This document shows, in pieces, positions 1 through 5,235 of a stretch of 5,235 nucleotides of DNA. Every line of letters begins with the position of its first letter. The stretch's first letter is position 1. The DNA comes from Bryobacterales bacterium (GTDB lineage: Bacteria > Acidobacteriota > Terriglobia > Bryobacterales > Bryobacteraceae): contig JANXQZ010001055.1 of NCBI GenBank assembly GCA_025353235.1, positions 1-5,235 on the forward strand. Direction: 5' to 3'. Below the pieces are notes generated by a model. The model was given only the letters and a program-made list of their open reading frames with translations, made no database searches and had not been told where the DNA came from. The translations under genes were made by a program, and so were the position numbers.

Positions 1-474
1 GAGCAGAAAGTGCTCTATCGACAGGATGGGGCCGACCGCATCGACTTCCCAGCCCTGGGGGACGCCCTTCATCGCCTGAACCTAGGGACTGTGGATTTCA
101 AGCAACTCGGCCAGAAACACGGGGACACCGAGTTCCTTACGCAGCTGATTCAGAAAGAGTGCGTCGGTACTCCCGCCACCCGCCCCGATGCTCTAATCTT
201 CGCTGGCCCGAAAGTGATGCTCGACTCCAACGTGCCACAAGACTCGCTCAAACAGATCAGCGAGATAGATTACCCTGTTTTCTACATGAATTACAATTTG
301 AATCCTCAAGCCGCACCCTGGAAAGACGCCATCAGCCACACGGTCAAGTACTTCAAAGGATACGAATACACCATCAGCCGGCCTCGGGACCTCTGGTTCG
401 CAGTTTCGGAAATGGTGGGCCGGATTGTAAAATCAAGGAACGGGCGGCTGACTTCATCCATCTCTAGTCAATAG
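1..474 (+). CDS. Unrecognised protein, C-terminal part (5' end outside window)
   Basis: The reading frame is open from the first base of the window (codons Glu-Gln-Lys before a GTG at 10) and ends at TAG 472-474, so this is most likely the C-terminal ~158 residues of a longer protein. A start at GTG 10 cannot be excluded, but no ribosome binding site can be judged there. The visible part is soluble, without membrane segments. It alternates hydrophobic strands and helices in an alpha/beta manner (for example DALIFAGPKVMLD, then YPVFYMNYNLNP) and ends in a Ser-rich tail. Phrases such as ISRPRDLWFAVSEMVG look conserved and resemble, from memory, the C-terminal part of secreted hypothetical proteins of Solibacter-like Acidobacteriota; that is recollection, not a search result. 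No catalytic motif was recognised. The methyltransferase start follows its stop codon by one base, so the two are probably co-transcribed. Function unknown. Confidence 0.72.
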   Translation, partial: EQKVLYRQDGADRIDFPALGDALHRLNLGTVDFKQLGQKHGDTEFLTQLIQKECVGTPATRPDALIFAGPKVMLDSNVPQDSLKQISEIDYPVFYMNYNLNPQAAPWKDAISHTVKYFKGYEYTISRPRDLWFAVSEMVGRIVKSRNGRLTSSISSQ

Positions 475-475
475 A

Positions 476-1036
476 ATGTGCAAATTCAGGGAAATCTTGG
501 TCGGCTTGGTTTCGTTTGCCTCGCTTGGCCAAGCTCAGTCGGGTTTTCAGCATTACAAACAGAGTTTGGCCCCCTATGTTGTCTCACCGCAGGCGATTGT
601 GGACCGCATGCTGGAGATTGCCGATCTCAAGTCAGGCGAAACCTTGTACGATCTCGGGAGTGGCGACGGTCGAATCCTGTTTAGGGCGGCCCAGCGTTTT
701 CACGCCAAGGCCGTGGGAGTGGAAATTTCGGCTTCGCTGGTGAAAGCGACGAACGAGAGCATCGTCCGTTTCAATCTCCAGAACCTTGCGAGCGTCATAC
801 ATGGCGATTTGCTAGCGGTGGATTTAAGTCCCGCGGATGTGGTCACCATTTATCTGATGACCAACTCGAATGAAATTTTACGGCCAAATTTGGAGAAGTA
901 TTTGAAGCCGGGTTCACGCGTGATCTCACACGAATACGCCGTTCCTGGCTGGAAGGCAAAATACGTGGAGAAAGCTGAGCCGTATGCGCGAGGCCACGTT
1001 ATTTACTTGTACGTGATGCCTCCAGAAAAGAAGTAG
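476..1036 (+). CDS. Class I SAM-dependent methyltransferase, small, with signal-like N terminus
   Basis: This 186-residue protein is predicted to transfer a methyl group from S-adenosylmethionine; the acceptor is unknown. The Rossmann-fold signature is clear: motif I YDLGSGDGRI at residues 58-67, the post-I acidic strand VGVEIS at 80-85 (Glu83 would hold the ribose hydroxyls), a Gly-Asp at 110-111, and the strand DVVTIYL at 121-127. A helix (SPQAIVDRMLEIADL) precedes motif I, and a C-terminal segment LKPGSRVISHEY at 143-154 matches the compact bacterial methyltransferases with a related layout to FAM173/ATPSCKMT-like enzymes. Residues 1-21 are odd: a short basic start, a hydrophobic stretch (ILVGLVSFASL) and GQA-QS resemble a signal peptide. 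The ATG lies one base after the preceding stop and has no evident Shine-Dalgarno sequence, which favours translational coupling. A TTG at 497 preceded by AGGG is an alternative start that would shorten this segment. The fold assignment is firm, the substrate and location are not. Confidence 0.88.
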   Translation: MCKFREILVGLVSFASLGQAQSGFQHYKQSLAPYVVSPQAIVDRMLEIADLKSGETLYDLGSGDGRILFRAAQRFHAKAVGVEISASLVKATNESIVRFNLQNLASVIHGDLLAVDLSPADVVTIYLMTNSNEILRPNLEKYLKPGSRVISHEYAVPGWKAKYVEKAEPYARGHVIYLYVMPPEKK

Positions 1037-1045
1037 CCCTTGATT

Positions 1046-2053
1046 CTACCGGGCTCTCACGAGCATTTTGCCGGTATTCTTTCCGCTGAGTAGCGCGATG
1101 AAAGCCGCAGGAATAATCTCAAAGCCCTCCATCACGTCTTCCCGGTACTTCAGCTTTCCTTCCTTTAGCCACTGAGCCATTTGCATCACGCCTTCGCTGA
1201 AGCGCTCGACGAAACGCATAATGATGAATCCTTCCACGCGCGCCTGCTTCACCAGAACGTAAGTCAACAAGCGCGGGCCTAGCTCCGGCTTCTCCAGGTT
1301 GTACTGCGAAATCTGGCCGCAGATGGAGACGCGCGCGTAAAGATTCAGAAGCGGGAACACGGCATCGGTGATCGCTCCGCCCACATTGTCGAAGTAACAA
1401 TCAATGCCCTTAGGGCAAAGTTCCTTGAGCTTCTCCAGATAGTTAGGAACGGTTTTATAGTTGAAGGCTGCGTCGAAGCCGAGATCGTTTACCAAGTGAT
1501 CCACCTTGTCGTCGGCACCCGCGATTCCAATAACCCGGCAGCCCTTGATCTTGGCGAGCTGGCCCACCAGAGAGCCTACGGCACCGGCAGCACCGGAAAT
1601 CACCACGGTCTCGCCCGGCTTTGGCTGGCAAATATCGAGAAAGCCGAAATAGGCGGTGAGACCCGGCATTCCGAGAATCCCGAGAGCCGTCGACACCGGA
1701 GCGAGTTGAGGATTGAGCTTCTGCATCCCCTTGCCTGTGGACACCTCGTACTCCTGCCAGCCCCACATCCCCATGACGAAGTCGCCCTTTTGATAGCTCG
1801 GGTTTTTCGACTCCACCACCTCGCCTACCGATCCCCCAAGCATGAGGTCGCCCACGCGAATAGGATCGGCATAGCTCTTGACGCCGGTGATGCGTCCGCG
1901 CATGTACGGATCCACTGACCAGTACGCAGTCTTGATCAAGATCTGCCCTTCGGCGACGCTTGGGAGGGGAGCCTCGACGATCTTGAAGTCGCTCTCCTTC
2001 GGCATCCCAACGGGCACGGCGGCAAGGTGAAACTGGCGATTGACGGTGGACAT
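1046..2053 (-). CDS. NADP-dependent oxidoreductase, CurA/YncB (LTB4 dehydrogenase-like) family
   Basis: A complete 335-residue zinc-independent medium-chain dehydrogenase/reductase. Relatives (E. coli CurA/YncB, mammalian prostaglandin reductase/leukotriene B4 12-hydroxydehydrogenase) use NADPH to reduce the double bond of alpha,beta-unsaturated ketones and aldehydes, so a cytosolic enone reductase or detoxification role is likely; the real substrate is unknown. Family marks visible are VDPYMRGRI at residues 47-55, GMPGLTAYFG at 128-137, the nucleotide-binding loop SGAAGAVGS at 153-161, the IGIAGADDK segment after the second Rossmann strand (Lys183 at the position usually linked to NADP preference), and GIDCYFDNVGG followed by ICGQISQYN. 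Length is normal for the family and no zinc ligands are seen. The ATG at 2051-2053 is well placed relative to the family N terminus (RQFHLAAVPVGMP), yet no strong Shine-Dalgarno sequence precedes it. The gene is tail to tail with the methyltransferase, nine bases apart. Its promoter would have to lie in the kinase relic upstream. Confidence 0.95.
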   Translation of the reverse strand: MSTVNRQFHLAAVPVGMPKESDFKIVEAPLPSVAEGQILIKTAYWSVDPYMRGRITGVKSYADPIRVGDLMLGGSVGEVVESKNPSYQKGDFVMGMWGWQEYEVSTGKGMQKLNPQLAPVSTALGILGMPGLTAYFGFLDICQPKPGETVVISGAAGAVGSLVGQLAKIKGCRVIGIAGADDKVDHLVNDLGFDAAFNYKTVPNYLEKLKELCPKGIDCYFDNVGGAITDAVFPLLNLYARVSICGQISQYNLEKPELGPRLLTYVLVKQARVEGFIIMRFVERFSEGVMQMAQWLKEGKLKYREDVMEGFEIIPAAFIALLSGKNTGKMLVRAR

Positions 2054-2065
2054 GGATTCAACGTA

Positions 2066-2260
2066 TCACAGCAGGCTCTCAAACATTTTGTTTCCAAATG
2101 CGCACCGTCGCCTGCGGCCGCCCAAACCGGCCCTCGATTCATTATGCTCCTTCAAATAACGATGCATCAACTCTTCCACCCGAGCGGCGTCGGCTTCAAC
2201 AACTTTCTTATCTGCTGTCGCTTGTAAAGCGTCGTGCTCTCGCCGGGTCCCGCCGTCCAC
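2066..2260 (-). other. Short open frame of unknown nature between kinase relic and oxidoreductase
   Basis: This is an open frame of about 64 codons whose first residues (VDGGT) still match the kinase hinge region. The rest, including KKVVEADAARVEELMHRYL, is a charged, probably helical segment that I do not recognise and that does not look like the kinase catalytic loop or C-lobe. It ends in an Arg-rich stretch and a stop at 2066-2068, twelve bases before the oxidoreductase ATG. It could be the far side of a deletion that fused the kinase relic to the end of another lost gene, a chance open frame, or a small leader. No ribosome binding site or independent start was found for it, so I do not call it a gene. 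Confidence 0.35.
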
Positions 2261-2714
2261 GAATCGGTGACCCCAGGTATTGGCATCCCTGAAACTCGCC
2301 CACGTCGTCCACCATAACGATGTGCGGATGATTCAGCGATGATGCCAATTGCGCTTTGCGCTGAAAAGCGCTGGCGTCCGCAGCATGGGCTAAATTTTCA
2401 AATAGAACCTTGATTGCCACGGGCCGCTTGAGCCGAGTATCCGTGGTGCGGTATACCAACCCCGTTGCCGCCCGCACCGATGAGGGCTTCGATGGTGTAA
2501 GTGCCAATCTGTGTTCCCTCCGCCAAGGGCCCGGCTCGTGACTCGGTAGCCGCGAACTCCGGGGACGGGCTGCCGTCCCATGCTGGCGAGTCCAGAGTTC
2601 CGGTCTTCAGAGAAATCCACCGCCAGCAGCGACTCTACTTCGTTGCGCAGATAGGCATCGCCCCTGCATTCTTCAGCAGGGAACTCCTCGCGCTCTGGGT
2701 TATCGCGTCCAGGA
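2236..2714 (-). pseudogene. Relic of a eukaryotic-like Ser/Thr protein kinase (N-terminal leader and N-lobe only)
   Basis: Reading the minus strand from 2714 downwards, kinase-like sequence continues only if the frame is changed. Segment 1 (about 2714-2600) reads PEREEF, then GDAYLRNEVESLLA, the leader typical of acidobacterial Ser/Thr kinases. Segment 2 (about 2599-2462) reads TLDSPAW and then IGTYTIEALIGAGGNG, the glycine-rich loop. Segment 3 (about 2460-2272) reads VVYRTTDTRLKRPVAIKVL with the ATP-binding lysine, then LNHPHIVMVDDVGEFQG. Segment 4 resumes with FVDGGT near 2263-2246. All three minus-strand frames are used. The shift within the glycine loop fits one extra base near 2460. The shift near 2261-2275 fits one added base followed by one lost base. 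The helix-C glutamate expected in an REAQ-type motif reads RKAQ. No HRD, DFG or C-lobe follows. The relic starts only about 12 bases after the CAP gene stop. Repeated shifts plus truncation argue for a true pseudogene rather than one sequencing error. Confidence 0.85.
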
Positions 2715-2725
2715 GAACCATCCTT

Positions 2726-3997
2726 TCAGTTGTTGAACGGCGCGATTACGATCGCCTTTTCGATGGTGCCGTTTGGATGGCCATTGTCCGCTCTTACCCG
2801 GATCTTCCAGACTGGTTTCTGAGTGAAATCGATGTCAACTGCCGCCTTCAGCGCACAAGTATTGTCGATGGTGAAGGAAGCATTATCGTCCGAACCATCC
2901 CCGGCCACTAGCGTGTGCTTGTACGTGGGATTCGGGTCTGGATTCGGATCCGTGGTCGTCAACAGGCCGATGGTGGAACCATTCGGCATCTGGCCGCTGA
3001 TGAATGGAATGAACAGCTTCAGATCGGTGACCGGGTCATTTACGTCCACGAGGGTCACTGTATATGTGAAGTTCTGAGGGGCGTTATTCACCATAACGTT
3101 GTTCACCGTCACCGTGTAGGCGAGATCCGGCCCGCCTCCCACGGGACGAGGTCCCAGTTTCCCGCCGCCGCCAGGCAGGACGTTGGGCAGCGAGGGATCA
3201 AAGGAGAATGTGTTGTCTCCATAGCCATTCTTCAAGCTACTAGCACGAGCTAAAGTGACTGGAGCACCCATGGGATCGGTCATGCTTGCCGTGGCGTTGC
3301 TGAAATCCCCATTCGGAAGCGAAAAAGACCAGGTTCCGTAAGCGAACCGATAGGGGACAAAGCCCTTCGGCGGCCAAGCTACGAATCCGTCGCGCGGCTG
3401 CGTGTTTGTATTTCCAGCGCCGGTGATCACATACAGGGCGTTAGTGGCGCTGGAAGTTCCGGATTGAGGTACGTCGCCGGTCCCGAAGCGCTGCAAGTTC
3501 GAGTACAGTACCCAGCGGCGATGGCCCAGCGCGCCCCCTTCGTTGATATAGGCATCTATTGCGTCCCAGCCGGTATTGCTCATCGCGAGGTTCGATTTGC
3601 CGGATGCAGCCGCGCCTACATCCGTGTAGCATTTCCAGGTCTTGGGAGGCTCGTGTGAGAGCTCGTTGTTCGCCGACTGAATCAGAGCACTCGGTTGGGC
3701 TAGCGCGCTCAGCATGTCGTCTTGAGTGGCATCCGGAAGCCCGGCCATGTTGCGAAAGAAGTTCACGCGCTTGGCGACTGCGGCGCGAAAATCGGGACTC
3801 GTGGTTCCCGCATTGCAGGAGTTCACGTCCCCGGTGAACCCGATCGCGGGCGGGGGATTCCCAGCCGAGTATTGAGCGTTGTAGAAAGCAAGCACCGCAT
3901 CGCGGTTGCTGGTGTCCACCGCGGCCGCTTGGGCCGTGGACGTTGCGGCAGCCAGGAACGAAATTGCGAAGAACGAGCAAGTGTAGATCTGTTTCAT
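2726..3997 (-). CDS. Secreted CAP (SCP/PR1-like) domain protein with C-terminal cadherin-like module
   Basis: A complete 423-residue protein predicted to be exported. Residues 1-24 form a signal peptide (basic start, hydrophobic core, TAQA cleavage site followed by AAVD). Residues about 70-200 resemble bacterial CAP domains: RVNFFRNMAGLP at 77-88, NELSHEPP at 111-118 and GHRRWVLY at 158-165. His115 and His159 are candidates for the two CAP cavity histidines; the paired glutamates are not obvious. Residues about 205-320 form a beta-rich extension (AWPPKGFVPYRFAYGTWSF, NGYGDNTFSF, FTYTVTLVDVNDP) that I recall following CAP domains in environmental bacteria. Residues about 325-421 form a cadherin-like repeat (IGLLTTTDPNPD, HTLVAGDGSDDNASFTI, WKIRVRADNG, EKAIVIAPF) related to that in the neighbouring exported protein. 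CAP proteins have varied, often unknown extracellular roles, so lipid binding, adhesion or peptidase activity would be speculation. The start is supported by GGAGG four bases upstream. No sorting signal or membrane anchor is visible at the C terminus. Confidence 0.9.
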   Translation of the reverse strand: MKQIYTCSFFAISFLAAATSTAQAAAVDTSNRDAVLAFYNAQYSAGNPPPAIGFTGDVNSCNAGTTSPDFRAAVAKRVNFFRNMAGLPDATQDDMLSALAQPSALIQSANNELSHEPPKTWKCYTDVGAAASGKSNLAMSNTGWDAIDAYINEGGALGHRRWVLYSNLQRFGTGDVPQSGTSSATNALYVITGAGNTNTQPRDGFVAWPPKGFVPYRFAYGTWSFSLPNGDFSNATASMTDPMGAPVTLARASSLKNGYGDNTFSFDPSLPNVLPGGGGKLGPRPVGGGPDLAYTVTVNNVMVNNAPQNFTYTVTLVDVNDPVTDLKLFIPFISGQMPNGSTIGLLTTTDPNPDPNPTYKHTLVAGDGSDDNASFTIDNTCALKAAVDIDFTQKPVWKIRVRADNGHPNGTIEKAIVIAPFNN

Positions 3998-4001
3998 GTA
4001 G

Positions 4002-4006
4002 CCTCC
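4002..4006 (-). promoter_or_regulatory. Shine-Dalgarno sequence of the CAP protein gene
   Basis: On the minus strand GGAGG is followed by CTAC and then the ATG at 3995-3997. The four-base spacing is on the short side but usable. It is the clearest ribosome binding site among the starts in this window and fixes the start of the signal peptide. Confidence 0.75.
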
Positions 4007-4020
4007 ATTTCAAGTGCAGC

Positions 4021-4050
4021 CCAGCGTTGCTGGTACGCATATTGGTATGC
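4021..4050. promoter_or_regulatory. Two adjacent small dyads upstream of the CAP gene
   Basis: Two perfect inverted repeats lie three bases apart: CCAGC-GTT-GCTGG at 4021-4033 and GCATA-TTGG-TATGC at 4037-4050. They sit 24 to 53 bases upstream of the CAP start codon, between the probable terminator and the ribosome binding site, where an operator or 5' leader hairpins would be expected. No good -35/-10 pair could be assigned around them. Short dyads of this size also arise by chance, so this is a candidate only. Confidence 0.3.
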
Positions 4051-4083
4051 GGTAAAACCCCGTCGCGGCGATCACATCATTTA

Positions 4084-4114
4084 GAAAAAATTCGAGTCCA
4101 CAGCTTAAGACTCG
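4084..4114 (-). terminator. Probable intrinsic terminator of the right-edge exported protein gene
   Basis: On the minus strand CGAGTC (4114-4109) and GACTCG (4098-4093) form a six-base-pair stem with a ten-base loop, followed by AA and a run of six T (4090-4085). It lies 25 bases downstream of the stop codon at 4140-4142. The stem is short and the loop large, so efficiency may be modest, but the position and T run fit Rho-independent termination. It separates the upstream gene from the CAP gene. Confidence 0.6.
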
Positions 4115-4139
4115 GGGTTGTGCGGTGATGATCGGCGAC

Positions 4140-5235
4140 TTATTCTCGTTTCGGAGCACTTGCATTAGGGATGCCGGCGGCAGCCACCACCGGAAAGTCC
4201 ACGGTCCCCGATCCTCCGTTGGCGTTGGTATTGGCGATGAAGTCGCCCATGTCGTCCAGAGCGCTCAGAATCGTTGAGCGGTTGGTCGAGGCGCCTGCAG
4301 CCTGCCTCGAAGTGAGCACAATATTCTGGGTCACGGTGCCGCCGGGGGCGATAGGACCGGGAAGCGTAACGACAACCTGCCCCGGAACGTTGGGCGGGGT
4401 GAAGTTCGCGGTTTTTAGTAGTTCGTCTGTACCGAAGGTGCCCTGAGACACAGGATCGCCCCAGTTAGTAGGGTCGTTGGCGACAAAGAAGCGGTACGAG
4501 CCGACCCAGCCATCGGAGTTCTGGTTGGCATTGAGCTCGGTGAACCCGGTCAACGCGGAAGGCCGCCCCAGGTCGATCTGAATCTCATACGGAAAGTTAG
4601 TCGGCGCCCCGAGGGCTCCGCCCGCTTGCCAACGGGTGTTTGGATCGTTGTCGATGGCGCTCGCCGAGTCAAAATTGAATTGGCCATCGGGGAAGGCAAG
4701 ACTCCAGGCTTTCTTGTCCATCTGGTTGCCATTGGCGTCCAGCATTCCGATCTCCGCGACTTGGACTTGCATCGCATCCGTGGGGGCGGCAGCAGCATCC
4801 ACCACTAACCGGGTATAACGATAAAGCTGATTTGGCTTCCAGTTATTCTGGTCCGCCGCGCTGAGGGTAAAGCCGGCGGGCAAAATGTCAGCCAGCACGA
4901 TATTGCTCACCGGGAATGCAGCGTTGTTGGTGACGGTGATGGTGTAGTTCACGTCGCTACCGGGAACGCCCGTGGCCGCTTGGCCGTTGGCTAGGGCGAT
5001 GGCCACAGCCACGTCGGCGGGACGGCCTTGACTCGGCTGAACAACGATAGCCTTCTCGAAGACACCGTTCTCGCGGCCATCGTCGACGCGCACTCGGATG
5101 GAGTAGCGGCCGTGGGTAGAGAAGGGCAGCGGCCCCGCGGCGGTCAGGGTGGCGGCATTGATGGCAAATAGGGCGTTGTCGGTGTTGCCAGGTCCATCCA
5201 CTAAGGAGAAAGTGTAGGCGGCGGTGGTGGTGGTG
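4140..5235 (-). CDS. Extracellular modular protein, C-terminal part: cadherin-like, DUF11/SdrD-like domain split by an F5/8C domain
   Basis: The frame is open to the right edge, so the N terminus lies outside the window; about 364 residues are visible. A GTG at 5199-5201 is internal to a domain and is not taken as the start. In order, the visible part has: a Thr-rich stretch and the end of a cadherin-like repeat (5234 to about 5031; TDNALFAI, YSIRVRVDDG, FEKAIVVQP); the first half of a DUF11/SdrD-like beta-sandwich (about 5021-4839; VNYTITVTNN, LADILPAGFTL); an F5/8 type C (discoidin-like, galactose-binding fold) domain (about 4838-4404; AIDNDPNTRWQ, IQIDLGRPSALTGF, SYRFFVANDP); and the second DUF11-like half (about 4403-4191; VTLPGPIAPGGTVTQNIVL). 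It ends in a short tail, ASAPKRE, with no LPXTG, PEP-CTERM or transmembrane anchor. The domains suggest surface or secreted binding of glycans or other cells. A probable terminator follows the stop codon. Confidence 0.88.
   Translation of the reverse strand, partial: TTTTAAYTFSLVDGPGNTDNALFAINAATLTAAGPLPFSTHGRYSIRVRVDDGRENGVFEKAIVVQPSQGRPADVAVAIALANGQAATGVPGSDVNYTITVTNNAAFPVSNIVLADILPAGFTLSAADQNNWKPNQLYRYTRLVVDAAAAPTDAMQVQVAEIGMLDANGNQMDKKAWSLAFPDGQFNFDSASAIDNDPNTRWQAGGALGAPTNFPYEIQIDLGRPSALTGFTELNANQNSDGWVGSYRFFVANDPTNWGDPVSQGTFGTDELLKTANFTPPNVPGQVVVTLPGPIAPGGTVTQNIVLTSRQAAGASTNRSTILSALDDMGDFIANTNANGGSGTVDFPVVAAAGIPNASAPKRE
5217..5235. repeat. Short GGC/GGT triplet tract inside the coding region at the right edge
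   Basis: On the plus strand the last bases read as two GCG-type triplets followed by four GGT-type triplets. On the coding (minus) strand this gives four Thr codons and two Ala codons at the start of the visible protein. It occupies the place where cadherin-like repeats usually have an Asp-rich linker, as in the CAP neighbour (TTTDPNPDPNP). The tract runs to the window edge, so its full length is unknown. Confidence 0.45.

Noticed and set aside
1037..1045. Possible bidirectional terminator between the convergent methyltransferase and oxidoreductase genes
   Set aside because: Only nine bases separate the stops, and neither they nor the adjacent gene ends form a stem followed by a T run.
1496..1918. 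Plus-strand open frame of 140 codons opposite the oxidoreductase
   Set aside because: It lies wholly antisense to a strongly conserved enzyme. Its translation is rich in His and Arg and shows no motif, as expected for a shadow frame.
2208..2620. Two short minus-strand open frames that could be called as separate small genes
   Set aside because: Their recognisable parts are consecutive pieces of one kinase in different frames, and the remainder of each is out-of-frame sequence, so they are better described as one pseudogene.
2501..2911. Plus-strand open frame of 136 codons across the relic and the 3' end of the CAP gene
   Set aside because: It is antisense to the kinase relic and to the well-supported cadherin-like module, has no recognisable domain and no convincing ribosome binding site, and its length is expected by chance in GC-rich DNA.
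3441..4040. Minus-strand open frame of 199 codons overlapping the CAP gene in another frame
   Set aside because: The overlapping CAP frame has a signal peptide, a Shine-Dalgarno site and domain signatures. The alternative translation is Arg/Ser-rich and low in pattern.
5199..5201. GTG as the start of the right-edge exported protein
   Set aside because: The upstream codons (YTFSL just before) continue the cadherin-like strand pattern to the window edge, and no signal peptide follows the GTG, so it is an internal valine.

Overview
The window looks like a stretch of chromosome from a moderately GC-rich, soil-type bacterium, most plausibly an Acidobacteriota member of the Solibacter/Bryobacter kind. 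That placement is an inference. It rests on the style of a decayed Ser/Thr kinase with an acidobacterial-type N-terminal leader, on large secreted proteins built from CAP, cadherin-like, DUF11-like and F5/8C modules, and on the unidentified protein at the left edge. No rRNA, tRNA, CRISPR or insertion sequence was seen.

Left part (1-1036, plus strand): the C-terminal part of an unrecognised protein enters from the left edge. One base after its stop codon begins a small class I SAM-dependent methyltransferase, which probably forms a translationally coupled pair with it. The methyltransferase has an unusual signal-peptide-like N terminus. Nine bases further on it meets, tail to tail, a minus-strand NADP-dependent oxidoreductase of the CurA/YncB (leukotriene B4 dehydrogenase-like) family (1046-2053).

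Middle (2054-2725): this apparently gene-free gap is not empty. On the minus strand it carries the remains of a eukaryotic-like Ser/Thr protein kinase. The N-terminal leader and the N-lobe can be read only by switching reading frame at least three times, and the catalytic loop and everything after it are missing. A 64-codon open frame of unknown nature fills the space between the relic and the oxidoreductase start.

Right part (2726-5235, minus strand): two exported proteins lie head to tail. The second in transcription order is a complete CAP (SCP/PR1-like) protein with a signal peptide and a C-terminal cadherin-like module. The first runs off the right edge. It has a related cadherin-like module followed by a DUF11/SdrD-like domain that appears to be split by an inserted F5/8C (discoidin-like) carbohydrate-binding-type domain. 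A probable intrinsic terminator and two adjacent small dyads sit between them, so the CAP gene probably has its own promoter. The shared cadherin-like module suggests related extracellular roles for the pair, for example adhesion or matrix binding.

No clearly new defence or mobile system is visible. The most notable points are the frame-shattered kinase relic, the domain-in-domain architecture of the right-edge protein, the shared module between the two exported proteins, and the export-signal-like start of the methyltransferase.
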